DNA of 37,956 nucleotides, taken from NCBI GenBank assembly GCA_944375715.1, contig CALWAP010000019.1:1-37956 (forward strand), given 5' to 3'. Positions 17,432 to 25,726 of this stretch are shown in pieces. The position numbers were made by a program, and so were the translations under genes. How positions within the stretch are numbered: the stretch's first letter is position 1; the number at the start of each line of letters is the position of its first letter. The notes under the pieces are model-generated. The model was not told where the DNA came from. It ran no database searches and saw only the letters and a list, made by a program, of their open reading frames with translations. The DNA comes from an uncultured Clostridia bacterium (GTDB lineage Bacteria; Bacillota; Clostridia; Oscillospirales; Butyricicoccaceae).

Positions 17432-18166
17432 ATGGATGAAAAGATAGAAAAGCTGAAAGAAATGATAGCTGGAAGCGATAATATAGTATTTTTAGGCGGA
17501 GCGGGTGTTTCGACCGAATCCGGTTTAAAAGATTTCCGCAGCCAGGACGGCATATATGCCCAAAAGTATAAATACCCACCGGAGGTCATGCTGAGCGCCG
17601 ACTTTTTTGAAAATTTCCGCCAGGAGTTTTTTGAATTTTACCGCAAAAACCTGATGGTGTGCGGTATAAAGCCCTCGGATGCCCATTATGCGCTGGCTGA
17701 TTTGGAGAAAGTGGGAAAACTCAAGGCGGTGATAACTCAGAACATAGACGGCCTGCACCAGGATGCGGGAAGCCGGAATGTGCTGGAGCTTCACGGCAGC
17801 GTAAAGCGCAACTACTGCACCCGCTGCGGCAGGTTTTATTCGGATAAGGACATAAGGAATATGGAGCTTGTACCCTTCTGCTCCTGCGGCGGGGTAATAA
17901 AGCCTGATGTGGTGCTGTACGGCGAGAGTCTTGACATGTCGGTCTATAACGCTGCGGTAAGGTCTGTCAGGGAGTGTGACATGCTCATAGTCGGAGGCAC
18001 TTCACTTACGGTATATCCCGCCGCGGGGCTGATAGAGTATTACGAAGGAGAGAGATTTGTACTAATCAACAAGGACCCGACGCCTTATGACAGCATGGCC
18101 AGCCTTGTGATAAATGGCAGCATAGGAAACGCACTCAGACAGGCGACCGAAGAATACAGGAGGTAA
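17432..18166 (+). CDS. cobB: NAD-dependent protein deacylase, Sir2 family
   Basis: A 244-residue sirtuin that removes acyl groups from lysine using NAD. Motifs in order: GGAGVSTESGLKDFRS (NAD loop), TQNIDGLHQDAG, the catalytic His in ELHGS, a zinc module with CTRCG and CSCGG, then VVLYGE and GGTSLTVYPAAGL. Length matches bacterial class U/III enzymes. The frame opens at ATG 17408, but ATG 17432 has GGAGGG seven bases upstream and gives the usual N-terminus. First gene of a four-gene operon; the next start is four bases after its stop. Confidence 0.93.
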   Translation: MDEKIEKLKEMIAGSDNIVFLGGAGVSTESGLKDFRSQDGIYAQKYKYPPEVMLSADFFENFRQEFFEFYRKNLMVCGIKPSDAHYALADLEKVGKLKAVITQNIDGLHQDAGSRNVLELHGSVKRNYCTRCGRFYSDKDIRNMELVPFCSCGGVIKPDVVLYGESLDMSVYNAAVRSVRECDMLIVGGTSLTVYPAAGLIEYYEGERFVLINKDPTPYDSMASLVINGSIGNALRQATEEYRR

Positions 18167-18170
18167 CAGC

Positions 18171-19358
18171 ATGAAGAGATTTGATTTTGATACTAAGGCT
18201 TCCAGAGAAAATATGGGCAATATGAAATATATCAACTGCCCCGAAAATATCAGAAAGGCAGGGATAATCAGCTTCAGCGGAGCTGAGCCTGAATATAAAA
18301 CGGCGCCTTCTGTCATAAAAGCCATGGTACAAAGGGCTGAAAATGGCCTCATGGGCTATACTCTTGCCGATGAGACATATTACGAGCCTATAAGATGGTG
18401 GTTTTTAAACGAAAGGGATGTAAAGCTCAAGAATGAATGGATAGTGCCGACTCTGGGTATGTCTTTTGCTTTTAACAGCTGTGTCAAGGCCTTTACAAAA
18501 GAGGGCGACGGAGTCATAATCCAGCAGCCGACATATCACCATTATCAAAAGGCAGTGGAAAACCATAAAAGGCGTATAGTTTATAATGACCTTATCAATG
18601 AGGACGGCCTTTACCGTATGGACTTAGAAGGGCTTGAAAGGCTCATGGCTGATAAGAATAATAGAATGTTGGTACTGTGCAATCCCCAAAATCCCACGGG
18701 AAATGTATGGGGAGAAAGGGTGCTTACCATCGTGGCCGGGCTTTCGAAAAAATATGGGGTTTATGTATACTGCGATGAGATATTTGCTGAAGTCAGCCTG
18801 AAAGCCAAAGCTCCTGTTTACAGCCTTCTGGGGAACGCTTCCGATTACGGTATTTCGGCAACTTCTTTGGGCAAGACATTTGGATTTACGGGCACCAATC
18901 AGGCAAATATGATAATCCCGGGCGAGGAAACCCGTAAGATATTCCTGCGCCAGCGTAAGCTGGCCCATTTCGGCAGCATTGACCCCCTGATGCATGCCGC
19001 CATAGGCGGGGCGTACAGCCCCTCGGGAGCGCAGTGGAAGGATGAAATGGTCGCTTATGTAAGGCGCAACTCCGAATACATAACCTCGTTTATTAAAGAG
19101 AACATGCCTGTCATAAAGGTCACGCCCTGCGAAGGCGGCTATGTTATGTGGCTTGATTTCCGCGCGCTGGGTCTTGACGAGGACAGCCTCATGGCTTTTC
19201 TGCGCGATGAGGCCCTTTTTGACCCGGACAGGGGCAGCAGGTATGATCGAAACGGTGAGGGATTTGTACGGATGAATATATCGGCGCCGATAGCCGATAT
19301 AAAGGAGTGTATGGAAAGGCTGCTGTCGGCCATGAAAAAAAGAGGGTATGCCGATTAA
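18171..19358 (+). CDS. PatB/MalY-type PLP aminotransferase (C-S lyase)
   Basis: A 395-residue fold-type I PLP enzyme. Landmarks: the Tyr-rich YTLADETYYEPIRWWF region, CNPQNPTGNVWG (Asn and Pro), YCDEIFAEV (Asp that holds the PLP pyridine), ISATSLGKTFGFTG with the Schiff-base Lys, and a C-terminal Arg near FVRMNISAP that would bind the carboxylate. The size and the order resemble MalY/PatB cystathionine beta-lyases rather than AspC types. Likely reaction: cleavage of the C-S bond of cystathionine or cysteine conjugates, or a transamination. It has AGGAGG overlapping the end of the sirtuin gene and shares TAATG with sfsA. Confidence 0.88.
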   Translation: MKRFDFDTKASRENMGNMKYINCPENIRKAGIISFSGAEPEYKTAPSVIKAMVQRAENGLMGYTLADETYYEPIRWWFLNERDVKLKNEWIVPTLGMSFAFNSCVKAFTKEGDGVIIQQPTYHHYQKAVENHKRRIVYNDLINEDGLYRMDLEGLERLMADKNNRMLVLCNPQNPTGNVWGERVLTIVAGLSKKYGVYVYCDEIFAEVSLKAKAPVYSLLGNASDYGISATSLGKTFGFTGTNQANMIIPGEETRKIFLRQRKLAHFGSIDPLMHAAIGGAYSPSGAQWKDEMVAYVRRNSEYITSFIKENMPVIKVTPCEGGYVMWLDFRALGLDEDSLMAFLRDEALFDPDRGSRYDRNGEGFVRMNISAPIADIKECMERLLSAMKKRGYAD

Positions 19359-20044
19359 TGGTGTACCGTGATATCCAGGAGGGCAGGTTTGTCCGTAGGG
19401 TTAACAGGTTTACGGCCGAAGTGGAGATAGAGGGGATCACCCGTCTCTGCCATGTCAAAAATACCGGAAGGTGCAGGGAACTTTTTGTAAACGGGGCGGC
19501 ATGTTGTCTGCAGCGCATGAGAGGCGAAAGAAAGACGGGATGGGACCTTATCTCGGTCGTTAAAAACGGCCATATGATAAATGTCGATTCCCAGGCGCCC
19601 AACAAGCTTTTTGCCGAGTGGGTATGCAAAGGCGGCCTGGGAAAAAGTTACGAGATATTTCCTGAGAGGTTCTACGGCGCGTCCCGTTTGGACTTCTGTT
19701 TAAAAGACGGCAGCGGAGGGCTGGCCTATGCCGAGGTAAAAGGGGTCACGCTGGAGGAAAACGGCATTGCCTTGTTTCCCGACGCTCCCACCGAAAGAGG
19801 AGTGAGACATATAAACGAACTTATACGCGCAAGAGAAGAAGGCCTGGACGCTTTGTTGTTTTTTGTTGTGCAGATGAAAGGGCCAAAGGCGCTGGTACCC
19901 AACAGGAAAACACACAGCGCCTTTGCCGAGGCGCTGTGCACAGCCTTGGAAGCGGGAGTTTCTGTCATGGCCTATGACTGTGCAGTTTCCCGTGACAGCA
20001 TAGCTGTTGACAGCCCGATGCCTGTGTTTGCCGGAAAGAGATAG
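19358..20044 (+). CDS. sfsA: SfsA family protein
   Basis: A 228-residue protein of the SfsA family (sugar fermentation stimulation protein), an OB-fold plus nuclease-like fold suggested to bind DNA or sugars; the biochemical role is unsettled. Visible family marks: CHVKNTGRCREL near the N-terminus, VDSQAPNKLFAEWV, SRLDFCLKDG, AYAEVKGVTLEENGIALFPDAPTERG in two blocks, and LFFVVQM. The ATG overlaps the TAA of the aminotransferase gene (TAATG), so it is translated by coupling; the upstream frame to 19307 lies inside that gene and is not used. GTG 19361 is possible as a start. Confidence 0.92.
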   Translation: MVYRDIQEGRFVRRVNRFTAEVEIEGITRLCHVKNTGRCRELFVNGAACCLQRMRGERKTGWDLISVVKNGHMINVDSQAPNKLFAEWVCKGGLGKSYEIFPERFYGASRLDFCLKDGSGGLAYAEVKGVTLEENGIALFPDAPTERGVRHINELIRAREEGLDALLFFVVQMKGPKALVPNRKTHSAFAEALCTALEAGVSVMAYDCAVSRDSIAVDSPMPVFAGKR

Positions 20045-20058
20045 AAAGAAGGACATAT

Positions 20059-20484
20059 ATGAATATACTTGTAATAGACGGGCAGGGGGGAGGCATGGGC
20101 AGGCAGTTGGTGGCTGCGGTCAGAAGTGCTTTTCCAAAGGCCGATATAACGGCTGTAGGGACCAACGCGCTGGCTACATCGGCCATGCTCAAAGCAGGCG
20201 CCTCAAACGGTGCCACAGGGGAAAATGCCGTGACGGTGTGCGCCAGGAAGGCTGACTTTATAATGGGGCCGATAGGTATAGCCATAGCCGATTCGCTTTT
20301 GGGAGAGGTGACGCCCAAAATGGCAGAGGCTGTGGGCAAAAGCGGAGCAGTCAGGATACTGCTGCCTGTTAATGCCTGCGATACGCTGATGGCAGGTACC
20401 GCTGATCTTTCGGTAAACCGTCTGGTCGAAAGCGCAGTTGGGATTCTTTGCGACAAAGCAGCGCAAAAACACGCAGAAATCTAG
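20059..20484 (+). CDS. DUF3842 family protein
   Basis: A 141-residue small protein with a Rossmann-like start (MNILVIDGQGGGMGRQLV) followed by VGTNALATSAMLKAGA and LLPVNACDTLMAG, the layout of the DUF3842 family found in Clostridia. A nucleotide or dinucleotide may bind at the glycine loop, but no function is known. It follows sfsA by 14 bases with AAGAAGG before the ATG and ends the sirtuin operon. No clear terminator follows; the next promoter is only 11 bases downstream. Confidence 0.85.
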   Translation: MNILVIDGQGGGMGRQLVAAVRSAFPKADITAVGTNALATSAMLKAGASNGATGENAVTVCARKADFIMGPIGIAIADSLLGEVTPKMAEAVGKSGAVRILLPVNACDTLMAGTADLSVNRLVESAVGILCDKAAQKHAEI

Positions 20485-20495
20485 TTTCAAAAGGG

Positions 20496-20524
20496 TTGTT
20501 AAACGAATAACATTGTATTATAAT
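20496..20524 (+). promoter_or_regulatory. Promoter of the HD hydrolase gene
   Basis: TTGTTA (20496-20501), 17 bases, TATAAT (20519-20524). The ~90-base leader holds two near-identical 11-mers, TATAGCGAATA at 20531-20541 and TATAGTGAATA at 20582-20592, of unknown meaning. Confidence 0.6.
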
Positions 20525-20615
20525 CAGCTTTATAGCGAATAGGGATTTGATCACGTTTATTTATAGGTACTTTTTATCGCTTATAGTGAATATTTAAAAA
20601 CAGGGGGACAGAGGT

Positions 20616-21182
20616 ATGCCTTATCAGGAAAAACTAATCATGCACAGAGCGCTGGCTTTTGCGGCTCAGGCCCACCATGGCCAGATGCGGAAGGGTACCG
20701 ATGTGCCCTATATAATGCATCCCTTTGAGACAGCCCAGATATTGACAAAGGCAGGGTGTTCGGACGAGGTGATAATAGCAGGGCTGCTGCATGACACTCT
20801 GGAGGATACCGATACAGGTACTAACGAGATATCGGCGGCTTTTGGGCTGAAAGTTCTTGGGTTGGTGCTTTCGGCCAGTGAGGATAAAAACAAAAGCTGG
20901 GAAGAACGCAAGCAGCATACAATAGATTACCTCAAGTCCCAAGCAGGTCAGGACGAAATGCTTTTGGCCTGCGCTGATAAGCTTGCTAACCTTCGAAGTA
21001 TAAGAACTGAGATGTCAAAGGATGCCGACGGCAGCATATGGCAGCGTTTCAAGCGCGGCAAAGACAAACAGAAATGGTATTATAAAGAGCTTATTGAAGC
21101 CCTGTCACCTCTTAAAGGATACGATATGTACGATGAGCTTATATGGTTTTATGATGAGGTGTTCGGGGATAAGTCCGAGTAG
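20616..21182 (+). CDS. HD-domain hydrolase, small alarmone hydrolase-like
   Basis: A 188-residue HD phosphohydrolase related to the hydrolase domain of RelA/SpoT and to MESH1. Metal-binding and catalytic motifs are in place: AAQAHHGQMRKG, PYIMHPFETA, LLHDTLEDT (HD pair plus ED), then CADKLANLRS. There is no synthetase or TGS domain, so a stand-alone (p)ppGpp hydrolase or another nucleotide hydrolase is the likely role. GGGGGA precedes the ATG. Monocistronic, with its own promoter and terminator. Confidence 0.88.
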   Translation: MPYQEKLIMHRALAFAAQAHHGQMRKGTDVPYIMHPFETAQILTKAGCSDEVIIAGLLHDTLEDTDTGTNEISAAFGLKVLGLVLSASEDKNKSWEERKQHTIDYLKSQAGQDEMLLACADKLANLRSIRTEMSKDADGSIWQRFKRGKDKQKWYYKELIEALSPLKGYDMYDELIWFYDEVFGDKSE

Positions 21183-21185
21183 CAG

Positions 21186-21218
21186 CAAAGCCGGAAGTTT
21201 CTTCCGGCTTTGTTTTTT
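21186..21218 (+). terminator. Terminator of the HD hydrolase gene
   Basis: CAAAGCCGGAAG (21186-21197) and CTTCCGGCTTTG (21201-21212), 12 bp with a TTT loop, then T6. Confidence 0.92.
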
Positions 21219-21285
21219 CGAGGCATTGTAAACCCTTAAATAGCTGTATAAAAAGATTTAATATTTATCGCAAAAAAACAGGGAA

Positions 21286-21306
21286 ACTTTGCACCTGGTG
21301 CAAAGT
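21286..21306. promoter_or_regulatory. 21-base perfect palindrome, operator candidate
   Basis: ACTTTGCACC (21286-21295), a single T, and GGTGCAAAGT (21297-21306). No T tract follows, so it is not a terminator. It lies 35 bases before the lipoprotein start codon and could be a repressor site or an mRNA hairpin. Confidence 0.5.
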
Positions 21307-21341
21307 CTTAAAATCAGAAATAACATTGGGGATGGTTGTAT

Positions 21342-22292
21342 ATGTTCAAAAGGGTCATGAGGACAGCTGCTGTATTTTTCGCGGTATTTCTTGTTCTGGC
21401 GGCATGCGGTAAAGCGGGCATGGACAGCAGCAAAAAGAATGTAAAAGAAAAAGATGAAAAACAAGTTCAAATGGATGACGGGGAAAAGTCGTCGGATGCA
21501 GAAAAGAATGAAGGTGTGTCCGGTAATAGCAAGAATGGACAGGGAAGCATGCAGTCGTCAGGCGGCGAGGACGAGAAGCTTATAAATGACAATGCCGGAA
21601 ATACAGATGATACAGGAGAAACCGGCCTTCAGGCAGATGGGACCGAAGAGCTTGCGGAGCCTGATCTTCAGGAAATCATGTCCCGCTCGCAGGATGAGGA
21701 TACCAGGGCGGCAGTAGACGAATTTTTCAGCGGCTCGCTTTTTATTGGAGATTCGCGAACGGTTGGAATATCCATGTACTCCGGAGTAACTTCGGCCGAT
21801 TTTTTCTGTGCCACGGGGATGAGCTGTTTTAACCTGTTTGATTCGACTGTAGATATAGCCGGAATAGGAAAGACAGGGCTTGAAAATCTTCTGGCCAAAA
21901 AAAGTTATACCAAGGTCTTTATAATGCTTGGAATAAACGAGCTGGGCTACAATCTTGACAGGATAGTGGAAAAGTATTCGAACGCTATTGATACCATAGC
22001 TGCCGCTCAGCCCGACGCCGCCATATATGTGCAGGCCAATATGCATGTAACCGCAGCCAGGTCGGAAAAAGACGATATATACAATAATTGGAGGATAAAC
22101 GATCTGAACACCAGGCTTAAGGCCATGGCTGATGAAAAGGGACTTGCATTTTTGGATGTCAACCCATTGTTTGATGACGAAAACGGCAATCTTTGTACTG
22201 ATTATACATACGATCATACCCATGTGCTGGGCAAGTATTACAATGCCTGGTGCTTATGGATTTACGATATGTGCTGCGGTGTCAAAAGCTGA
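21342..22292 (+). CDS. SGNH/GDSL-hydrolase family lipoprotein
   Basis: A 316-residue lipoprotein. The N-terminus ends in the lipobox LAAC with Cys22 as the lipid site. Residues ~25-115 are a low-complexity, charged linker (Lys, Glu, Asp, Gly, Ser). The C-terminal ~190 residues carry SGNH marks: FIGDSRTVGI (block I Ser), FIMLGINELGY (block III, Gly-Asn pair), and YDHTHVLG near the end (block V Asp-His). Members deacylate esters of carbohydrates or cell-wall polymers outside the cell. ATG 21342 has GGGGATGG upstream; a TTG at 21336 is in frame. Its last 11 bases overlap the convergent NhaC-type gene, with no terminator between. Confidence 0.88.
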   Translation: MFKRVMRTAAVFFAVFLVLAACGKAGMDSSKKNVKEKDEKQVQMDDGEKSSDAEKNEGVSGNSKNGQGSMQSSGGEDEKLINDNAGNTDDTGETGLQADGTEELAEPDLQEIMSRSQDEDTRAAVDEFFSGSLFIGDSRTVGISMYSGVTSADFFCATGMSCFNLFDSTVDIAGIGKTGLENLLAKKSYTKVFIMLGINELGYNLDRIVEKYSNAIDTIAAAQPDAAIYVQANMHVTAARSEKDDIYNNWRINDLNTRLKAMADEKGLAFLDVNPLFDDENGNLCTDYTYDHTHVLGKYYNAWCLWIYDMCCGVKS

Positions 22293-23589
22293 TCTTCTTT
22301 TTTGTTGCGGCATACCAAAGGGGTATCAGAAACAACAGGAAGGCATAGGGTATTGCCGAGCTGTCTGCGCCCATAAAGTTTAACGGTGCCGATGAGGCTA
22401 TCGACCAGGGGACAATTCCCGCTGTCAGTATGACGGAGTTTTCAAGGTCTATGGCCAGCTCGCGCATTGTGCCCCCGCTTTTGGTATAGGCCTCTTTAAG
22501 CATAGTGGCGGCGACAATGCTGGCTATTGTCTGGTTGCAGAAGACGCAGACGGCGGCGGTGCCGAACAAAAAGCAGGCAGGGAAACGCCCAAAGCGCGAT
22601 ATAAACCTGCCTATGCCTGCTGATATGCCGGACATCATGCCCGTATCTTCAAATATTTTGGAGTATGTGCAGGAGATTATGAGGATCACTATGACCTCAG
22701 CCATGGAAAATATACCGCCTCCCTGAAGCATCGAGCCCAGGGCGGAACTGCCCGGAGTATATCCGAAAAGGCATGTTTTGATAAAGGCTGGCAGGGACTC
22801 GTTTTGTATGAATATCGAAACGGCTCCGGCTGCCGCGATACTGAGGGTGCAGGTGGAGGAAATTGAAACTTTGAAAAGAGGAAGTACCAGCATAATTATG
22901 ACAGGGCATATAAGCAGGTGTGACAGGTTGAAGTCCTTCTCTATGGCTGAAAGCATATCGGTGCTCATAATCCCAATGGGATTTGAAATTGACAGTGCCG
23001 CATAAATGATGCATGTCATGATAAAAGGCGCGGCAGCCGTTTTGTGCATCAGCTTTACGTTGCCGTAAATATCGGTCCCCGTCATGGCCGCCACCACATT
23101 CGCGCTGGATGCGACAGGAGAGCCGCGGTCTCCGAAATAAACTCCTGAAAAAATTGCGCCTGCTGCCAGAGCGGGATTGACCCCGCCAGATACGGCGATT
23201 GCCATGAGTATAACCCCCACGGTGGCCGATACTCCAAAGCTGGTGCCTAAGGCATAGGATATGACGCAGGTCAGAAGAAAGGCTGAGATGACAAAAAGCC
23301 TGGGTGTAATGAGCCTGACTCCATAATAGACAAAATAGACGATGGTGCCGCTCATGCGCCATGTGGCAGTCAAAGCGCCGATTATCAAAAGTATTTTGAT
23401 GACGACCAGCACATCTTTTATACCGCTGGCCGAAACGGATATAAGGCGTTTGAGGGTGCATTTCCGTCGCAAGGCAGCCAGGGCGAATATCACATATCCT
23501 GCGGACAGGCCATAGATGGTTGAAAGGTCAAAGAATACGCATCCTAACATGGCTGCTGTGAAAAGACCGAGCGAAACGGCCATATCCAT
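22282..23589 (-). CDS. NhaC-type Na+/H+ antiporter family protein
   Basis: A 435-residue membrane protein with about eleven hydrophobic segments. Family marks: SYALGTSFGVSATVGVILM, FSGVYFGDRGSPVASSANV and the C-terminal NQTIASIVAATML region, as in the NhaC ion transporter family. These proteins exchange Na+ for H+ or carry organic anions with protons; the substrate is not shown by the sequence. AGGAGAT lies before ATG 23589. It is divergent from the MTA/SAH nucleosidase-like gene and converges into the lipoprotein gene. Confidence 0.88.
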   Translation of the reverse strand: MDMAVSLGLFTAAMLGCVFFDLSTIYGLSAGYVIFALAALRRKCTLKRLISVSASGIKDVLVVIKILLIIGALTATWRMSGTIVYFVYYGVRLITPRLFVISAFLLTCVISYALGTSFGVSATVGVILMAIAVSGGVNPALAAGAIFSGVYFGDRGSPVASSANVVAAMTGTDIYGNVKLMHKTAAAPFIMTCIIYAALSISNPIGIMSTDMLSAIEKDFNLSHLLICPVIIMLVLPLFKVSISSTCTLSIAAAGAVSIFIQNESLPAFIKTCLFGYTPGSSALGSMLQGGGIFSMAEVIVILIISCTYSKIFEDTGMMSGISAGIGRFISRFGRFPACFLFGTAAVCVFCNQTIASIVAATMLKEAYTKSGGTMRELAIDLENSVILTAGIVPWSIASSAPLNFMGADSSAIPYAFLLFLIPLWYAATKKKISF

Positions 23590-23698
23590 TCAAAATCATC
23601 TCCTGAGGGTTGACATAAAGCAAAACTTTCATTATTTTATAGTTTATAACGGTAAAAGTTAGTTGTCCATAGCAAAAGCGAATGTGGAGGTTGCCATA

Positions 23699-24379
23699 AT
23701 GAATAAAACAGGAATGCTGGTGGCGGTGGAAATAGACGCCGTTATGGGAAAGTACGGCAGCGGGAAGATGATAAAAAAGCACGGTTTTGATGTTTATGAG
23801 TATGAAATAGAAGGCCGCTGGCTTTACGTCATACACAGTGGCGCAGGTGAACTTTCGGCCGCAGCGGCGGTGCAGGTGCTGATTTCCGATTTTGGCGTCG
23901 GTACGGTCGTTAATTTTGGCGTCGTGGGTGGTCTTACCTCGGAGATGAAACAGGGGGAAACTGTCATTGCTGAAAAAGTGGTGCACTATGATTATGACCT
24001 TTCGGCTGTGGACGGCTGCCCCGTTGGTAAATATCCTCAGTTTGACGATATTTACATACCACTTGACAGGGGATTGATCGATAAAGCTTTGGAGGTATGC
24101 CCTGGTATAAGGCTGGTCGCCTGCGCCTCGGGGGACAAATTTGTCGATGGCGGGGAGGCAAAAAGGGCTTTGTCTGCGCGGTTTGGAGCCGATATATGCG
24201 AAATGGAGCTGGCGGCAATAGCATTGACCTGTGCCAGATGTGGCGTGCCTTGCCTGTCTGTCAAAACTGTGTCTGACGGTGTCGACGGCGGCGCTGAGGA
24301 GTTTAGGACCGGGCTGAAAAGGACCGCTGAAATATGCCTTGAGCTTACTGAAAAGATAATGCTGAGCGCCGATATGTAG
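23699..24379 (+). CDS. MTA/SAH nucleosidase-like protein (PNP/UDP family)
   Basis: A 226-residue protein of the nucleoside phosphorylase fold. Visible: HSGAGELSAAAAVQ, NFGVVGGL (GxxGG phosphate/ribose loop), the KVVHYDYDLS base-binding region, CEMELAAIALTCARCGVPCLSVKTVSD (Met-Glu ribose clamp) followed by DG. MTA/SAH nucleosidases recycle methylthioadenosine and S-adenosylhomocysteine. The N-terminus lacks the usual GIIGAMxxE opening (it reads MLVAVEIDAVMGKYG), so another purine nucleoside may be used. ATG 23699 has GGAGG eight bases upstream; the frame opens at 23663. Confidence 0.8.
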   Translation: MNKTGMLVAVEIDAVMGKYGSGKMIKKHGFDVYEYEIEGRWLYVIHSGAGELSAAAAVQVLISDFGVGTVVNFGVVGGLTSEMKQGETVIAEKVVHYDYDLSAVDGCPVGKYPQFDDIYIPLDRGLIDKALEVCPGIRLVACASGDKFVDGGEAKRALSARFGADICEMELAAIALTCARCGVPCLSVKTVSDGVDGGAEEFRTGLKRTAEICLELTEKIMLSADM

Positions 24380-24418
24380 TATATCTTTAAAAATAGCGCT
24401 GAGCACGGCATGATAATT

Positions 24419-24444
24419 AAAAAGCCCGCGTAAGCGGGCTTTTT
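24419..24444. terminator. Bidirectional terminator
   Basis: GCCCGC (24424-24429), GTAA loop, GCGGGC (24434-24439) with A5 and T5 flanks, between the nucleosidase-like gene and the XRE gene. Confidence 0.9.
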
Positions 24445-24448
24445 GTCG

Positions 24449-24790
24449 TCATATGCTCTTTTTGGCAAAGCGCAGTGCGGAAAGCACCGCCTGGGTGACA
24501 GGCAAAAGAACCTCGGCTTCTTCACTGCATGTCTCGGCCAAAAAACGCGGCTTCCGAACGGTCCTGCCATTGGAAATCTTTTCCGGTTCAAATATTTCAC
24601 GGGCGTCGAGCTCCAAAGCTTTTACCAAAGGAAAGAGTTTTTCCAGCTTTGGATTACCCCGCCCATTTTCTATGTTTATAATGGTACGCACATCTATTCC
24701 GCTTTTTCCTGCCTGCTCCTGCTGCGTCAGCTTGAGGTCTATGCGTGCTCTTTTTACTGTGACAGCTAATTTCTGTGAATATTCCGACAT
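24449..24790 (-). CDS. XRE-family helix-turn-helix regulator
   Basis: A 113-residue DNA-binding protein. Residues ~5-65 form a Cro/C1-type HTH (KLTQQEQAGKSGIDVRTIINIENGRGNPKLEKL). The C-terminal ~45 residues are short and basic then hydrophobic, with no recognised ligand domain. The frame opens at 24805, but ATG 24790 has GAGGTG seven bases upstream. It is a single-gene unit; its own promoter region (24791-24893) separates it from the ZIP gene, whose 3' end lies just upstream in the same direction. Targets are unknown. Confidence 0.87.
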   Translation of the reverse strand: MSEYSQKLAVTVKRARIDLKLTQQEQAGKSGIDVRTIINIENGRGNPKLEKLFPLVKALELDAREIFEPEKISNGRTVRKPRFLAETCSEEAEVLLPVTQAVLSALRFAKKSI

Positions 24791-24893
24791 AGGGAAACAC
24801 CTCATGTTATACTTTTAAAACCATGTCATTTTCGACAATAAGTACATTATACAGAAAAAAGAGCCAAAACGAAATAGAAAATGAAACTTTTTC

Positions 24894-25682
24894 TTAAAAC
24901 GTAAGGATGCTGATGGCCATTACAGCCATACCGGCAGTCAGGCCGTATATTGAAGTATGGTGTTTACCGTATTCTCTTGCAGCGGGAAGCAATTCATCCA
25001 GGGATATGAAAACCATAATGCCAGCTACCGCAGCAAAAATCATACCGAAAAAGATATCATTCATGATAGGTTTCAACACCAGCCAGCCCAAAAGTGCTCC
25101 CAGCGGTTCCGCAAGTCCCGACATAAAAGAGTAACGAAAGGCCTTGGATCTGGATCCTGTGGCTTCGTATATAGGCACAGATACAGCCATGCCTTCCGGT
25201 ATATTGTGCAGTGCGATAGCGGCGGCTATCGGTATGGCTGTTTCAGCCTGTCTCATAGCGGAAACAAAAGTGGCCAGCCCTTCGGGGAAATTATGCAGTG
25301 CAATGGCGACGGCCGTCAGGACACCTGTGCGCATAAGTCCGGCGTTTGAAAGGGGGGCTGAACCCGGCATCCTGACCCTATGGGGATTTTCATATGCCGG
25401 AATAACTCGGTCAAGAGCGGCTGTAATCAGCATGCCGAAGAAGAAGGAAGCCGTAGCTATGGCGCTGCCTGTTTTTGCGCCGACGGCAGAGGACAGGACG
25501 GCGCTGGCTTCCTGCATCATTTCGGTCATTGAAACATATATCATTACTCCAGCCGAAAAGCCAAGTGAGAATGAGAGAAAAGCGCGGCTGCCACTGCGGT
25601 TCATAAAGGCTATACAGCTTCCTATGCCTGTGCTCAGGCCTGCCATAAGGGTAAGCAGAAAAGCTGCGGTTAGGTTTTCCAT
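24894..25682 (-). CDS. ZIP family metal transporter (ZupT-like)
   Basis: A 262-residue membrane protein of eight hydrophobic segments that imports divalent metals (Zn, Fe, Mn in characterised relatives). Metal-site motifs are clear: ALHNFPEGLATFV in the fourth segment and ALHNIPEGMAVSV in the fifth. ATG 25682 has AAAGGAG six bases upstream; the frame opens at 25697. Preceded at 44 bases by a 39-residue ORF on the same strand and by a promoter overlapped by a long perfect inverted repeat, suggesting metal-controlled expression. Confidence 0.92.
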   Translation of the reverse strand: MENLTAAFLLTLMAGLSTGIGSCIAFMNRSGSRAFLSFSLGFSAGVMIYVSMTEMMQEASAVLSSAVGAKTGSAIATASFFFGMLITAALDRVIPAYENPHRVRMPGSAPLSNAGLMRTGVLTAVAIALHNFPEGLATFVSAMRQAETAIPIAAAIALHNIPEGMAVSVPIYEATGSRSKAFRYSFMSGLAEPLGALLGWLVLKPIMNDIFFGMIFAAVAGIMVFISLDELLPAAREYGKHHTSIYGLTAGMAVMAISILTF

Positions 25683-25726
25683 TGTATCTCCTTTCATGTT
25701 TTGGGGATATCAGAATCGTTTTGTAT

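Noticed and set aside
21558-22223. 221-codon minus-strand frame in the lipoprotein gene
   Set aside because: Antisense shadow of the SGNH domain without a ribosome binding site.
22697-23461. 254-codon minus-strand frame inside the NhaC-type gene
   Set aside because: Same strand but another frame; rich in His, Arg and Cys, with no membrane segments, as expected for a shadow.
23528-24406. 292-codon minus-strand open frame
   Set aside because: Antisense to the nucleosidase-like gene, with Cys/His-rich low-information sequence typical of a shadow frame.
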